This document shows, piece by piece, positions 48,222 to 57,314 of a stretch of DNA of 64,000 bases (position 1 is its first letter; every line of letters starts with the position of its first letter). Both the position numbers and the translations under genes were made by a program. The DNA comes from Rhodobacter sp. (GTDB lineage: Bacteria; Pseudomonadota; Alphaproteobacteria; Rhodobacterales; Rhodobacteraceae), in assembly GCA_027484985.1 (NCBI GenBank), contig JAIXRW010000037.1:1-64000 (forward strand), in the 5' to 3' direction. The notes under the pieces were generated by a model. That model was not told the DNA's origin, searched no databases, and saw only the letters and a program-made list of their open reading frames with translations.

Positions 48222-49064
48222 ATGAAGCTTTTGCGCGTGGGAGAGGCGGGGGCCGAGGTTCCGGCGATTCTGGACGCGGCGGGCAAGGTCCGCAGCCTTG
48301 CGGGCGTGGTTCCCGACATTGCCGGTGGCGCCCTGACGCCCGAGGGGCTGGCCCGTCTGCGCAGCCTCGATCCTGCAAGCCTGCCCGAAATCACCGCCAC
48401 CCGCATCGGCCCCTGTGTGGGCCAGGTGGGGAAATTCATCTGCATCGGCCTGAACTATGCCGATCACGCGGCGGAATCGAACCTGCCGGTGCCGAAAGAA
48501 CCGGTGATCTTCCTCAAGGCCAATTCGGCCATCATGGGGCCCAATGACGATGTGCTGATCCCGCGCGGATCGAAAAAGACCGATTGGGAGGTGGAACTGG
48601 GCGTGGTGATCGGCAAGCGCGCCTCATACGTGTCCGAGGCCGAGGCGATGGACCATGTCGCGGGCTATTGCGTGATCAACGATGTGTCGGAACGCGAATA
48701 CCAGATCGAACGCGGCGGCACATGGGACAAGGGCAAGGGCTGCGATACTTTCGGCCCGATCGGCCCGTGGCTGGTGACGGCCGACGAAGTGCCCGATCCG
48801 CAGGCGCTGTCAATGTGGCTCGAGGTGGACGGAAAGCGCTACCAGAACGGGTCGACCAGAACCATGGTCTTTGGTGTGCGCCATCTGGTGCATTATGTCA
48901 GCCAGTTCATGTCGCTGAATCCGGGCGATGTGATCTCGACCGGCACGCCCCCCGGCGTGGGCATGGGCCAAAAGCCCGAGCCTGTCTATCTCAAGGGGGG
49001 CGAGGTCATCCGCCTTGGCATCGAAGGGCTTGGCGAACAGCGCCAAAGGGTAGGCCACGCCTGA
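48222..49064 (+). CDS. Fumarylacetoacetate hydrolase family protein
   Basis: This 280-residue FAH-fold enzyme cleaves or isomerises C-C bonds in oxo-acid breakdown. The metal site is formed by Glu and Asp residues in [20 protein letters not shown] and [20 protein letters not shown], with [12 protein letters not shown] at the catalytic lid. C-terminal [20 protein letters not shown] is a family signature. The exact substrate (for example 2,4-diketo-3-deoxy sugar acids) is not known. A clear AGGAGG precedes ATG 48222. It diverges from pcm and converges on dxs. Confidence 0.87.
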   Translation: MKLLRVGEAGAEVPAILDAAGKVRSLAGVVPDIAGGALTPEGLARLRSLDPASLPEITATRIGPCVGQVGKFICIGLNYADHAAESNLPVPKEPVIFLKANSAIMGPNDDVLIPRGSKKTDWEVELGVVIGKRASYVSEAEAMDHVAGYCVINDVSEREYQIERGGTWDKGKGCDTFGPIGPWLVTADEVPDPQALSMWLEVDGKRYQNGSTRTMVFGVRHLVHYVSQFMSLNPGDVISTGTPPGVGMGQKPEPVYLKGGEVIRLGIEGLGEQRQRVGHA

Positions 49065-49101
49065 CTGCCTGTCTGGCGCTGCGCCCCGGACTGCCGTTGC
49101 C

Positions 49102-49257
49102 CGGGGGCCGTCTGCCCCCGCGCCGCGCCGTTGGCGCGGCTCCCCCGAGGATATTTGCACCAGTGTGAAAGGGCGAAGCGGGACGCTCTCTCCTTCACCA
49201 TTGCTCAAATACTCGCAGGGGTGAGGGCCGTTCCGGCCCGAGGGGGCGGCAGCCCCC
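49102..49257. repeat. Inverted pair of arm-hairpin elements, copies D and E
   Basis: Copy D (plus): hairpin 1 CGGGGGC-CGTCT-GCCCCCG (49102-49120), hairpin 2 GCCGCGCC-GTT-GGCGCGGC (49122-49140), arm to about 49172. Copy E (minus): arm about 49191-49224, hairpin 2 GGGCCG-TTC-CGGCCC (49225-49239), hairpin 1 GGGGGC-GGCA-GCCCCC (49242-49257) followed by TTT. It fills the gap between the convergent FAH and dxs genes and may act as a two-way terminator. Confidence 0.85.
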
Positions 49258-49280
49258 TTTGCCCGACCCAAAGCAGCGCG

Positions 49281-51200
49281 TCAGACCAGACGCAGGCCGC
49301 CGCGCATGACCTCGCGCCCCAGCGCCTGCTTTACGCATCGCACGATGTCCTTGGCCGACAGACCCGCCCATTCATACATCTGCGCCGGTGACGCCTGATC
49401 AATGAACCGGTCGGGAAGGGTCATGGTGCGGATCGCCCTGCCCCGTTCGAGCCCGCCGGAATTGGCAAGGTGATGCAGGACCAAGGCACCAAAGCCCCCC
49501 GTGGCGCCGGTTTCCAGCGTGACCAAGGCGCCGTGATGGGCGATGAGCTGGTCGATCAGCGCGGTATCGAGCGGCTTGGCAAAGCGGGCATCGGCCACTG
49601 TCACCGAAATCCCCTCGGCCGCCAGTGCCTCGGCTGCGGCGAGTGCTTCGGACAGGTGCGCGCCGTAGGACAGGATTGCGGCATCCGTCCCCTCGCGCAG
49701 CACGCGGCCCTTGCCCAAGGCCAGCGGAACCCCGCGTTCGGGCATCTCGACCCCCATCCCCTCGCCCCGCGGATAGCGGAAGGCGATGGGGCCTTCGTCA
49801 TGGGCCACGGCGGTGGCGACCATATGGACAAGATCGGCCTCGTCCCCTGCGGCCATGACGGTAAAGCCGGGCAGGTTGGCCAGAAAGCCGATATCGAAGG
49901 CCCCCGCATGGGTCGCCCCGTCCTGCCCCACAAGACCCGCGCGGTCGATGGCAAAGCGCACGGGCAGGCCTTGCAGCGCCACGTCATGCACGATCTGGTC
50001 ATAGCCCCGTTGCAGGAAGGTAGAATAGATCGCGCAGAAGGGCCGCAGCCCCGCCGCCGCCATGCCTGCGGCAAAGGTCACGCCATGCTGTTCGGCAATG
50101 CCGACATCGAACACGCGCGAGGCAAAGCGCCGCGCCATGATATCAAGGCCCGTGCCCGAGGGCATCGCGGCGGTGATCGCCACGATGCGCGGGTCGCGTG
50201 CGGCGGCATCGGTCAGGGCATTGCCGAAAACGGTGGTATAGGCGGGCGCGTTCGATTTGGCCTTGGCCTGTTCGCCGGTCAGCGGGTTGAATTTCGACAC
50301 GCCGTGGTATTTGTCGGCCGCATTCTCGGCCGGGGCGAAGCCCTTGCCCTTGACCGTCACGGCATGGATCAGCACCGGCCCCGTCGCCCGCGCGCGCGCC
50401 GCCCGCAGCGTGGCCAGCACCTGCCCCATGTCATGCCCGTCGATGGGGCCGATATAGGAAAAACCCAGTTCTTCGAACAGCGTGCCGCCGCCCGGCGTGC
50501 CGGTCACCAGTTGCCGCGCCCGTCTTGCGCCGTCACGCATCGGGCCGGGCAGATGGGCCTCGAATTCCTCGGCCGCCGCCTTGAGCAGCGACAAGGGGCC
50601 CTTGGCCGCGATTTCGTTCAGGTATTTCGAAAGCGCGCCCACGGGCGGAGCGATGGACATGTCATTGTCGTTCAGGATGACGAAGAGCCGCTTTCCAAGG
50701 TGCCCCGCATGGTTCATCGCCTCATAGGCCATGCCGGCGGTGATGGCCCCGTCACCGATCACGGCGATGGTATCGCCCACGGGTTGGCCCATCTCGCGCC
50801 CCATGGCAAAGCCGAGGGCTGCGGAAATCGAGGTCGAGCTATGGGCGGCGCCGAAGGGGTCGTATTCGCTTTCCGACCGCTTGGTAAAGCCCGACACCCC
50901 GCCCGACTGGCGCAGGGTGCGCATCCTTTCGCGCCGTCCGGTCAATATCTTGTGCGGATAGCACTGGTGCCCGACATCCCAGATCAGCTTGTCGGCGGGC
51001 GTGTTGAACACTGCATGGATCGCCACGGTCAGTTCCACCACCCCAAGCGACGACCCCAGATGCCCGCCGGTTTCGGAAACGGTCTGGATCACCTCGCCCC
51101 GCACCTCTTGGGCCAGTCGGGCAAGATCGGCATCCGACAGCGCCTTGAGATCGGCAGGGCCGGTGACGCGGTTCAGGATCGGGGTTGCGGGGTTCGTCAT
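49281..51200 (-). CDS. dxs: 1-deoxy-D-xylulose-5-phosphate synthase
   Basis: This thiamine-diphosphate enzyme joins pyruvate and glyceraldehyde-3-phosphate. It is the first step of the MEP pathway that supplies isoprenoids for carotenoids, the bacteriochlorophyll tail and quinones. It has 639 residues. The N-terminal histidine block is [20 protein letters not shown], the ThDP motif begins [20 protein letters not shown], and a transketolase-like middle domain contains [20 protein letters not shown] 51200 follows GGAGGGCC. It lies directly downstream of the puf operon, as the orf641/dxs gene does in R. capsulatus. Confidence 0.97.
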   Translation of the reverse strand: MTNPATPILNRVTGPADLKALSDADLARLAQEVRGEVIQTVSETGGHLGSSLGVVELTVAIHAVFNTPADKLIWDVGHQCYPHKILTGRRERMRTLRQSGGVSGFTKRSESEYDPFGAAHSSTSISAALGFAMGREMGQPVGDTIAVIGDGAITAGMAYEAMNHAGHLGKRLFVILNDNDMSIAPPVGALSKYLNEIAAKGPLSLLKAAAEEFEAHLPGPMRDGARRARQLVTGTPGGGTLFEELGFSYIGPIDGHDMGQVLATLRAARARATGPVLIHAVTVKGKGFAPAENAADKYHGVSKFNPLTGEQAKAKSNAPAYTTVFGNALTDAAARDPRIVAITAAMPSGTGLDIMARRFASRVFDVGIAEQHGVTFAAGMAAAGLRPFCAIYSTFLQRGYDQIVHDVALQGLPVRFAIDRAGLVGQDGATHAGAFDIGFLANLPGFTVMAAGDEADLVHMVATAVAHDEGPIAFRYPRGEGMGVEMPERGVPLALGKGRVLREGTDAAILSYGAHLSEALAAAEALAAEGISVTVADARFAKPLDTALIDQLIAHHGALVTLETGATGGFGALVLHHLANSGGLERGRAIRTMTLPDRFIDQASPAQMYEWAGLSAKDIVRCVKQALGREVMRGGLRLV

Positions 51201-51220
51201 GGGCGTGGCCCTCCGGGTTG

Positions 51221-51252
51221 AAAAAAGTGCCGTGTGGGAACCCACACGGCAC
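51221..51252 (-). terminator. Rho-independent terminator of the puf operon
   Basis: On the minus strand, a perfect 12-bp stem GTGCCGTGTGGG with a 2-nt centre (51227-51252) is followed by six T residues (AAAAAA at 51221-51226 on the plus strand). It lies between pufX and dxs and ends 20 nt before the dxs start codon. Confidence 0.92.
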
Positions 51253-51336
51253 CAGGTCCCTGTCGCCAACAGGAAGGGAACCGGGCTGTGGTTGCGCCCC
51301 GGATCCGGGCCGGCATCTTGGCCCGAATTATGCGGA

Positions 51337-51357
51337 CCGGGCGGACCTGCCGCCCGG
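51337..51357 (-). promoter_or_regulatory. Hairpin directly downstream of pufX
   Basis: An 8-bp stem CCGGGCGG-ACCTG-CCGCCCGG begins about 10 nt past the pufX stop, upstream of the T-tailed terminator. It may protect the 3' end of puf mRNA; tandem hairpins at the 3' end are known to do this in R. capsulatus. Confidence 0.5.
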
Positions 51358-51366
51358 CCTGTCAGG

Positions 51367-51591
51367 TCAGACCGTCGCGGTATCTACCACGAGGGTGATC
51401 GAGGACTGGTAGGGCGAAGGCGCCTGCTTGCTTTCTTCCGGCAGCAGCAGGCTTACGCCCCAAAGCGCCAGCAGGATCGCCGCGATGGCCAGCACGAAGA
51501 CCGCGCCCCATCCCGCACCTGCGAGCATCTGGTAGAGCGCCCAAGAGCGCAGCGCCCGACCCGGTTTTTCGTTGAAATAGCCGTCAGACAT
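51367..51591 (-). CDS. pufX: RC-LH1 core accessory protein PufX
   Basis: PufX is the single-span protein that opens the LH1 ring for quinone exchange and organises the core complex. It has 74 residues: an N-terminal cytoplasmic segment ([19 protein letters not shown]), one transmembrane helix (about residues 27-49) with GAGWGA at its start, and a periplasmic tail. The tail ends [20 protein letters not shown], close to what I recall of the R. capsulatus tail and less like R. sphaeroides. It is slightly shorter than those (78-82). It follows pufM by 12 nt and ends the puf operon. Confidence 0.93.
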   Translation of the reverse strand: MSDGYFNEKPGRALRSWALYQMLAGAGWGAVFVLAIAAILLALWGVSLLLPEESKQAPSPYQSSITLVVDTATV

Positions 51592-51603
51592 CGGTTTCGC
51601 TCC

Positions 51604-52527
51604 TTATTGCAACGGCGCGTAGCCGTGTTCCTGTGCCCAGACATACCAGTTATCGACCACCGTGCCGGTCAGCAGGATGCCGATACCACCTGTCAGGGTC
51701 ACCAGAACCGCGAACCACCACGCCCAGCGGTGGATACCTTCCATCGTGGCGTTGAAGCCCATGGTCCAGCGCCAGAACAGGGCAGCCCGTTCCGAAGCCG
51801 TGCCACGGTCGGCGATCTGTTCCAGTTCACGGTCGCCGCCGAAGCGGGAAACCGCAAGGATGGTCGCCCCGTGCATGGCAAACAGCAGGGCCGACCCGTA
51901 AAGGAACGCGATGCTGAGCGCATGGAAGGGGTTATAGAACAGGTTGCCATAGGACAGGCTGAAGTTGTTGGTCCAGTCGAGGTGGCTGAAAATGCCATAG
52001 GGCACCGCTTCCGACCAAGACCCCATCAGCACCGGCCGGATCAGACCAAGTACAAGGAACAGCCAGATGGCCGAAGCGAAGGCCCAGCTGACATGCTTGC
52101 CCATGCCCAGGGCTTGCGCCCGCAGATAGGTTCGCACCCACCATGACAGGACCGAGATCAGCAGGAAGAACGAGGCGATCAGCCACAGCCCGCCCTGATC
52201 GATCGGGGCAAAGCCCAGACCGTATTCGGCCGCCGGCGGTTCGAGCGAGAACCAGAACAGGTCACGCATGAACACCGCCGGGTTGAAGCCCGCCTGATAC
52301 CAGAACCATGCGCCGCACAGCATGAACCAGACCGCGCCCGACATCAGCGAAAGCACGCCCATGGTGCCCAGATAGACCGGCCCCAGCTGCGCGTTGCCGA
52401 ACCAGCCCGCCAGCGACGAGAAGCCGGCGCCCTTGGTGCGGTTGGACAGTTCCACCCCTTCGACCATGCCCATCTCGGGGGCCGAGCGGACCTGCACTTG
52501 GGTAAAGATATTCTGATACTCAGCCAT
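51604..52527 (-). CDS. pufM: Photosynthetic reaction centre subunit M
   Basis: This core membrane subunit binds bacteriochlorophylls, bacteriopheophytin, QA and the non-haem iron with PufL. It has 307 residues and five transmembrane helices. Diagnostic blocks are [40 protein letters not shown] (special-pair His) and [20 protein letters not shown] (iron-ligand His). The C-terminus is [14 protein letters not shown]. It overlaps the end of pufL by 8 nt. Confidence 0.98.
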   Translation of the reverse strand: MAEYQNIFTQVQVRSAPEMGMVEGVELSNRTKGAGFSSLAGWFGNAQLGPVYLGTMGVLSLMSGAVWFMLCGAWFWYQAGFNPAVFMRDLFWFSLEPPAAEYGLGFAPIDQGGLWLIASFFLLISVLSWWVRTYLRAQALGMGKHVSWAFASAIWLFLVLGLIRPVLMGSWSEAVPYGIFSHLDWTNNFSLSYGNLFYNPFHALSIAFLYGSALLFAMHGATILAVSRFGGDRELEQIADRGTASERAALFWRWTMGFNATMEGIHRWAWWFAVLVTLTGGIGILLTGTVVDNWYVWAQEHGYAPLQ

Positions 52528-53368
52528 TTACGCCTCCTGCGATATTGGCCCACCACGGAAGCTGCAGCCACCAATCCCACCAGGCGACCCACTGGTCGAA
52601 CCAGATCGTGCCCGAGATGACGATGCAGACCGCGCTCCAGAAGCCCGCATTCAGCGCCAGAAGCAGGCCAAGGCGATGGATGCCCAGCGTGCCGACCGAA
52701 TAGCCGATCAGGTCGCGGAAATAGGTGTCTTCATGGTCCGGCGTACGCATTTCCTTGCCCTTTTCAGGGTTTGCGGCCGACAGGATCAGCGCCCCGTGAA
52801 GCGACAGCGCCAGAGCGTTGGTGAAGAAGAAGCTCACCGCGATCATATGCGCCGGGTTGTAGTGGAAGTTGCCATAGGTGTAGCCGGTGTTCGACACCCA
52901 ATCGAGGTGGCTGAAGATGCCATAGGGAAAGGCATAGCCCCAGCTTCCCATCAGGATCGGCCGGATCACGACCAGCGTGACATAGGCAAAGATCGCCACA
53001 CCAAAAGCGAAGGGCACATGGTAGCCCATGCCCAGTTTGCGGCAGATTTCCACCTCGCGCAGCATCCAGGACACGAAGGCCCCGATGGCGCAGATGGTGA
53101 TAAGCTGCCACAGCCCGCCCGCCATGAGCGGAGCAAAGGCAAGCCCGTTTTCGACCGGCGGCGGATCGATCGAGATCAGCCAGGGGTTCCAGACCCCCTG
53201 CATCGCCGTTCCGTAAAAGATCAGGATGGTGCCGAGCGCCGCAAAGAAGAATGTCGTGACGCCAAAGAAACCGACAAAGAACGGCCCGACCCAGAAGTCG
53301 AACAGATTCCCGCCGATAAGCGTGCCGCCCGGCACGCGGTATTTTCGTTCGAAGCTGAGCAGTGCCAT
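52520..53368 (-). CDS. pufL: Photosynthetic reaction centre subunit L
   Basis: This is the active-branch subunit of the type II reaction centre and binds QB. It has 282 residues. The N-terminus is [20 protein letters not shown], the special-pair His is in [20 protein letters not shown], the iron-ligand and QB-site His lies in [20 protein letters not shown], and the C-terminus is [18 protein letters not shown] 119-nt gap with hairpins separates it from pufA, as expected for differential decay of pufBA and pufLMX mRNA. Confidence 0.98.
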   Translation of the reverse strand: MALLSFERKYRVPGGTLIGGNLFDFWVGPFFVGFFGVTTFFFAALGTILIFYGTAMQGVWNPWLISIDPPPVENGLAFAPLMAGGLWQLITICAIGAFVSWMLREVEICRKLGMGYHVPFAFGVAIFAYVTLVVIRPILMGSWGYAFPYGIFSHLDWVSNTGYTYGNFHYNPAHMIAVSFFFTNALALSLHGALILSAANPEKGKEMRTPDHEDTYFRDLIGYSVGTLGIHRLGLLLALNAGFWSAVCIVISGTIWFDQWVAWWDWWLQLPWWANIAGGVNG

Positions 53369-53409
53369 GCTTCCCTCCGCTTGTTATCCGCCGGTGGTCG
53401 GTGCTCGAC

Positions 53410-53468
53410 AGCCGTCGCGTTGCGCCCGTTCGGGTCGCCACGGCCGGGGGACCAGCCCCCGCCCGCAG
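53410..53468 (-). promoter_or_regulatory. Intercistronic hairpins between pufA and pufL
   Basis: The 119-nt gap holds two possible stems. One pairs GCCGT with ACGGC around an inner CCCG/CGGG (about 53411-53444). The other is CGGGGG-ACCAG-CCCCCG (53446-53462). Equivalent hairpins in R. capsulatus stabilise the pufBA segment, giving more LH1 than reaction centre. Here the function is inferred from position. Confidence 0.65.
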
Positions 53469-53487
53469 CAAGTGCCTTACGGCAAGG

Positions 53488-53661
53488 TTACTGGGTGGCT
53501 GCCACGGCGCCGCCAGCGGCGGCCGCGGTCTGGAACCAGTTGATGCCGTTGCTCAGAACCACAAGGTGGATCATCGCAGCCAGCAGGAACAGGAACACGC
53601 CCTGAGCCACGAAAACGCGGCGGGGATCGAAGATCAGCCAGATCTTGTAAAATTTGGACAT
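53488..53661 (-). CDS. pufA: Light-harvesting 1 alpha polypeptide
   Basis: This antenna apoprotein pairs with the beta chain to bind LH1 bacteriochlorophyll around the reaction centre. The 57-residue protein reads [20 protein letters not shown] at the start, with one transmembrane helix and the BChl-ligand His32 in [10 protein letters not shown], followed by a Trp at residue 43 and an Ala/Gly-rich tail. A GGAGGAT site precedes ATG 53661. It follows pufB by 13 nt. Confidence 0.97.
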   Translation of the reverse strand: MSKFYKIWLIFDPRRVFVAQGVFLFLLAAMIHLVVLSNGINWFQTAAAAGGAVAATQ

Positions 53662-53674
53662 GGTTTGATCCTCC

Positions 53675-53824
53675 TCAGAACCAGGGGCGCCAGATGTAGG
53701 TGGCGATATGGGCGACGACGGCGATGGCCGTGAACAGCCAAAGCCCGCTCATATACACCGAGTGCAGTTCCTGCGCCTGCTCGTCGGTAAGACCTGTGAA
53801 GCTCAGGTCGGTCTTATCAGCCAT
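53675..53824 (-). CDS. pufB: Light-harvesting 1 beta polypeptide
   Basis: This 49-residue antenna chain has the conserved N-terminus [20 protein letters not shown], a conserved His21 and one transmembrane helix. The BChl-ligand His39 (VVAHIATY) is followed by the C-terminal WRPWF signature. ATG 53824 follows CCGGAGGA. Longer in-frame extensions starting at TTG have no conservation. It is encoded directly upstream of pufA. Confidence 0.97.
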   Translation of the reverse strand: MADKTDLSFTGLTDEQAQELHSVYMSGLWLFTAIAVVAHIATYIWRPWF

Positions 53825-53826
53825 AA

Positions 53827-53929
53827 CTATCCTCCGGATGGGCAGACTGACGCCGCATTCCCTGCGGCGGGGTTCACGGTCGGGCTGAATGCCGTTCCGA
53901 GTTTCCACCGTCCCCCGTTGATCCGGGGG
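53827..53929 (-). promoter_or_regulatory. pufQ-pufB leader with hairpins and a 16-codon ORF
   Basis: The 160-nt gap upstream of pufB holds two hairpins, CCCCCG-TTGATC-CGGGGG (53912-53929) and CGCCGCA-TTCCC-TGCGGCG (53851-53869). It also holds a GTG-started ORF of 16 codons (53827-53877), whose TAG lies 2 nt before the pufB ATG. In R. sphaeroides a short ORF, pufK, sits here and tunes pufB translation. Whether this ORF is used is unknown. Confidence 0.45.
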
Positions 53930-53984
53930 GCGGCGAATGGTTTGACGGGCTGGGCGCAACCCTGAGAGAAGTCACTCCGGCGTT

Positions 53985-54203
53985 TCAGGGCCGGAAGATG
54001 TTGGGCGTGATTGTCCCCGCCTCGCGCCAGGCGCGGGCGAGCGGCCCGTGCACCGGAAGCGAGCGGTTGACCGCGACATGGGCAACCCATGCGATCAGGG
54101 CGAAGGGGATCGCCACCGCGAAGATCAACGCGAAATAGATGTAGAATTCGGCGCGGGGGGCACGGTGGGCATGCTGCCCGCTCCCTGAGGTGTAGTCGCT
54201 CAT
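53985..54203 (-). CDS. pufQ: PufQ, bacteriochlorophyll synthesis/assembly factor
   Basis: This 72-residue single-span membrane protein has a basic N-terminus ([20 protein letters not shown]), a transmembrane helix (about residues 20-45) and a periplasmic tail ending [10 protein letters not shown]. Size and position, between bchZ and pufB, identify it as PufQ, which is needed for normal bacteriochlorophyll and antenna formation in Rhodobacter. Its ATG overlaps the bchZ stop by ATGA, linking puf to the bchCXYZ transcript. Confidence 0.93.
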   Translation of the reverse strand: MSDYTSGSGQHAHRAPRAEFYIYFALIFAVAIPFALIAWVAHVAVNRSLPVHGPLARAWREAGTITPNIFRP

Positions 54204-55672
54204 GCTTGTGCTCCCTTGGTGTTGCTGGATGGCCCGCGCAGGGCCTCGACGGTTTCGCGGACCACGCGCTCGGCGCCTTGGTCCAGTGCCGACTTCTCGG
54301 CCGCGTCCCGCAAGGTGCGGGCTGCGGAAATGCGGGTCAGGATCGGATGTTCGGAAACGATCCGGTCAAGTTCGGCCTGCGCATCGGCATCCCACGGGAA
54401 GTCGCGGCGCAGGGTGGTCGGCGTGCTGGCCACGCTGTCCATGTCGGTGCCCAGGGGCAGGATGTGGAACAGCGCCTCGAACAGGCCGTTGCACACTTCT
54501 TGCAGCATCCACACGCAGCCCGCGTAACCCATGAAGGGCGTGCCGGTATGGCGGCGGATGGCGGCACCGGGGAAGCTGGCCGCAATGAAATGCGGCGCGG
54601 GGCCATGTCCGGCCTTCAGCTCGGCCAGATACATCTTTTCGTTGATCGACCCCATCACCACCAGCGGGCGGTGCTGACGCATCAGCGCGCGCACCTGTTC
54701 GTTGTTGGTCTTGGTGCCTGCCGTCCGCGCCACGGCAAAGGCGCAAGGCAGGCCAAGGTCGGTTTCCAGATAGTGCCGGATGCCACGGGCATAGGTTTCA
54801 TTCGCCACCACGGCAAAGCTGGCTGTGCCGAAGAAATCCTGCGTCACCGACCGCCACAGATCCCACACCGGTTTCAGCGTCGAATGCTTTTCGGTGGCGA
54901 TAAAGGGTTCGGGGTCCAGCCCCAGCAATTCACCCAGCTTGCGCAGGAATTTCGTCGTGCTGTCCAACCCGATGGGCGCTTGCAGATAGGGCTTGCCCAG
55001 AACCTGCGCCAGACCGCGCCCGAATTCGCGGTACATGACGATGTTCACATCGGCATTCACAAGGTTCCGCATTTCGGCCAGATGGGCGCCCAGCGGCATG
55101 ACCATATTGACCTCGGCGCCGATCCCTTCAACCAAGCGGCGGATCTCGTGCAGGTCGGACGCCATGTTGAACACGCCATACATCGGCCCGAGAATATTCA
55201 CCCGCGGCTTGTCGCCCGCTTCGCGCTTTTTCTCGACCGGCATACGGCCCTTGGTCTGGCCGAATTCGGTGAAGATCCACGTCATCGCGCGGTCGGCGGC
55301 CTGCCACTGGTCTTCGTCGATGGTGCGCGGCAGAAAGCGCTGGATATTGGTGCCCTGCGGCGTGACGCCGCCACCGATCATTTCGGAAATCGAGCCTGTC
55401 ACCACCACGGCAGGCAGCGCGGGATCAAGCGTTTTCCACGCCCGCGCCATCGATGCCTCGGTTCCGGACGTCATCTCGTCCTCGCCCAGACCGGTGACCA
55501 CGATGGGCAATTCATGCGGCGGCAGACCGTCGGTGTAATGCAGGACGCTCGTCACCGGCAGGTTCTCGCAGCCCACGGGGCCGTCGATCACCACCTGCAA
55601 GCCCTTGACGGCGCAGAAGGCATAGACTGCCCCCCAGTAACCGCCCGCCCGATCATGATCCTGCACCAGCAT
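54200..55672 (-). CDS. bchZ: Chlorophyllide a reductase subunit Z
   Basis: This nitrogenase-like catalytic subunit, with BchY, reduces the B-ring double bond of chlorophyllide a on the path to bacteriochlorophyll. It has 490 residues. Conserved blocks include [40 protein letters not shown] (cluster-ligand Cys) and [23 protein letters not shown] 55672 shares one base with the bchY stop (TGATG). An upstream ATG at 56017 would run 345 nt into bchY and was rejected. Confidence 0.97.
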   Translation of the reverse strand: MLVQDHDRAGGYWGAVYAFCAVKGLQVVIDGPVGCENLPVTSVLHYTDGLPPHELPIVVTGLGEDEMTSGTEASMARAWKTLDPALPAVVVTGSISEMIGGGVTPQGTNIQRFLPRTIDEDQWQAADRAMTWIFTEFGQTKGRMPVEKKREAGDKPRVNILGPMYGVFNMASDLHEIRRLVEGIGAEVNMVMPLGAHLAEMRNLVNADVNIVMYREFGRGLAQVLGKPYLQAPIGLDSTTKFLRKLGELLGLDPEPFIATEKHSTLKPVWDLWRSVTQDFFGTASFAVVANETYARGIRHYLETDLGLPCAFAVARTAGTKTNNEQVRALMRQHRPLVVMGSINEKMYLAELKAGHGPAPHFIAASFPGAAIRRHTGTPFMGYAGCVWMLQEVCNGLFEALFHILPLGTDMDSVASTPTTLRRDFPWDADAQAELDRIVSEHPILTRISAARTLRDAAEKSALDQGAERVVRETVEALRGPSSNTKGAQA

Positions 55673-57243
55673 CAGATCATCTCCTCGGCCTTGGCGGCTT
55701 TCGCCATCTTGTCGAGTTTCTTCTGGTGCGCGGCGCGGAAATCGGGGCGCAGGTTCGGCGCGCCTTCCCAGATTCCCGCCGCATCGCCGGTACCGACGCC
55801 TTCGAAAAAGTCCTTCATTCCGTCCATGCGGGCCTTGTTGGCCATGGCGGCATTGACCACCTGCGCCAGCGAACCGGCCCCCGCAGGGCCCATCAGCGGA
55901 CGGGCCGAGATCAGGTTGGTGAAGTAAAGCGCGGGGATCGCCAGTTCCTTGGCCTTTTGCACCACAGGTGTGGTGCCGATGGCCAGATCGGGGCGGAAGG
56001 CCTCCATCGCGGCGCAATCGTCTTCAAGGCTGGCGCGGTATTTCACGGCCACGCCACGGGCTTCCAGCCAGGCGCGGTCGGCTTCCGACCATTCGTTCTT
56101 GGCGCAGGCAGTGCCAACATAGGCCACATCCGCGCCGCTTTCGATCAGCAGGCGGGCGACCAGAAGTTCGGACCCTTCATAACCCGACAGGGTGATGCGG
56201 CCCGAAATCGGGTTCGCGGCCAGGGCGGCCTTGATCGCGGGGCCAAAGGCATTCTGCGCCGCAGCCACCTTTGCAGGATCGACGCCATAAGCCGCGCCGA
56301 TGGCGGCCAGCCAGTCCATCGTGCCGTCATGGCCCACGGGGGCAGAGCCCACGACCTTGCGGCCCGCGGCATGAAACTCGCGGATGGCAGCGGTGTAGAA
56401 GGGGTGGATCGCAGCCACCACGCCGCAATCGAGCGCGGCATAAAGCTCGCGCCATTCGCGGCAGGGAACAACGGGGCCCGCGGCAAGGCCCATCGGGGCC
56501 AGCATCGCGCCGATCATCATCGGGTCGGCGGGGAACATCTCGCCCAGCAGGGCCACGGCGGGGCGGTCGGACCGGCCGCGTTCGGGCGCCTGCACGGGGC
56601 CTGCCTCGATCTCGCGGCGGGCATAGTTCAGCATGGCACCGGCCAGCACATCCTTGGCCTCGGCATGGGTGGGCACGCCGAAACCGGGCACGTCAATGCC
56701 GACAATGCGCACGCCGTTAATCTCTCTGGGCAACAGCTTCAGCGGCACGCCCGAAGCGGTGGGCACGCACAGGTTCGTCACCACAACCGCATCATAGCGG
56801 TCGGGATCGGCCAGTTCATGCACCGCATCGCGGATGTCTTCGAACAGCTTGCCCGTCACCAGCGTTTCGGAATTGAACGGAACGTAACCCACAGACCGCC
56901 GCGCGCCGTAAAAATGCGACACGAAGGTCAGCCCGTAAACGCAGCAAGCGGAACCAGACAGCACGGTCGCCACACGGCGCATCCGCAGGCCCACGCGAAG
57001 CGACCCGAAGGCGGGGCACATGCTTTGCGGTTTGTCATGCGGGCCTTGCGGGTAATCGGCGGCAAACTGGTCGAGCAGTTCCGAATTGCCCGCCGCACGG
57101 GCGGCGGCTTCCATCGTGGCGGCACCGGCATGGCAGCCCATGCCGTCAACCGGCGCTCCGCCCATGTCGGGCGCGACATCGCCTGCAACCCCTTGGGTCA
57201 CAGGGGTCTGATCGGCCTGATCATAGCGGATTTCGGTGCTCAT
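55672..57243 (-). CDS. bchY: Chlorophyllide a reductase subunit Y
   Basis: This partner of BchZ in the NifDK-like component has 523 residues. Cluster-ligand cysteines are visible in [34 protein letters not shown] and [34 protein letters not shown] is a family block. Its ATG (57243) overlaps by four bases the end of a 24-codon ORF that fills the bchX-bchY gap; AAGGGGG inside that ORF is the probable ribosome-binding site. Confidence 0.97.
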   Translation of the reverse strand: MSTEIRYDQADQTPVTQGVAGDVAPDMGGAPVDGMGCHAGAATMEAAARAAGNSELLDQFAADYPQGPHDKPQSMCPAFGSLRVGLRMRRVATVLSGSACCVYGLTFVSHFYGARRSVGYVPFNSETLVTGKLFEDIRDAVHELADPDRYDAVVVTNLCVPTASGVPLKLLPREINGVRIVGIDVPGFGVPTHAEAKDVLAGAMLNYARREIEAGPVQAPERGRSDRPAVALLGEMFPADPMMIGAMLAPMGLAAGPVVPCREWRELYAALDCGVVAAIHPFYTAAIREFHAAGRKVVGSAPVGHDGTMDWLAAIGAAYGVDPAKVAAAQNAFGPAIKAALAANPISGRITLSGYEGSELLVARLLIESGADVAYVGTACAKNEWSEADRAWLEARGVAVKYRASLEDDCAAMEAFRPDLAIGTTPVVQKAKELAIPALYFTNLISARPLMGPAGAGSLAQVVNAAMANKARMDGMKDFFEGVGTGDAAGIWEGAPNLRPDFRAAHQKKLDKMAKAAKAEEMI

Positions 57244-57314
57244 GCCTTGGCCCCCTTGGTGGCCAAAAGGCGCAGCGCCTCTTCCAGTTTTTCCAGTGCG
57301 GCAAGGTCAAACAT
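57240..57314 (-). CDS. Possible 24-residue microprotein between bchX and bchY
   Basis: The ORF reads [20 protein letters not shown] and then GAKA. Its ATG lies inside the bchX stop region (8-nt overlap) and its TGA overlaps the bchY ATG (ATGA). It therefore fills the whole intergenic gap with coupled ends, and its codon choice resembles the neighbours. The sequence would form an amphipathic helix with a basic end. It may be a translated microprotein, a ribosome bridge that couples bchX to bchY, or chance. No homologue is known to me. Confidence 0.4.
   Translation of the reverse strand: MFDLAALEKLEEALRLLATKGAKA

Noticed and set aside
53825-53959. N-terminal extension of pufB from a TTG at 53959
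   Set aside because: The added residues are basic and proline-rich and unlike any LH1 beta chain; the ATG at 53824 has a good ribosome-binding site.
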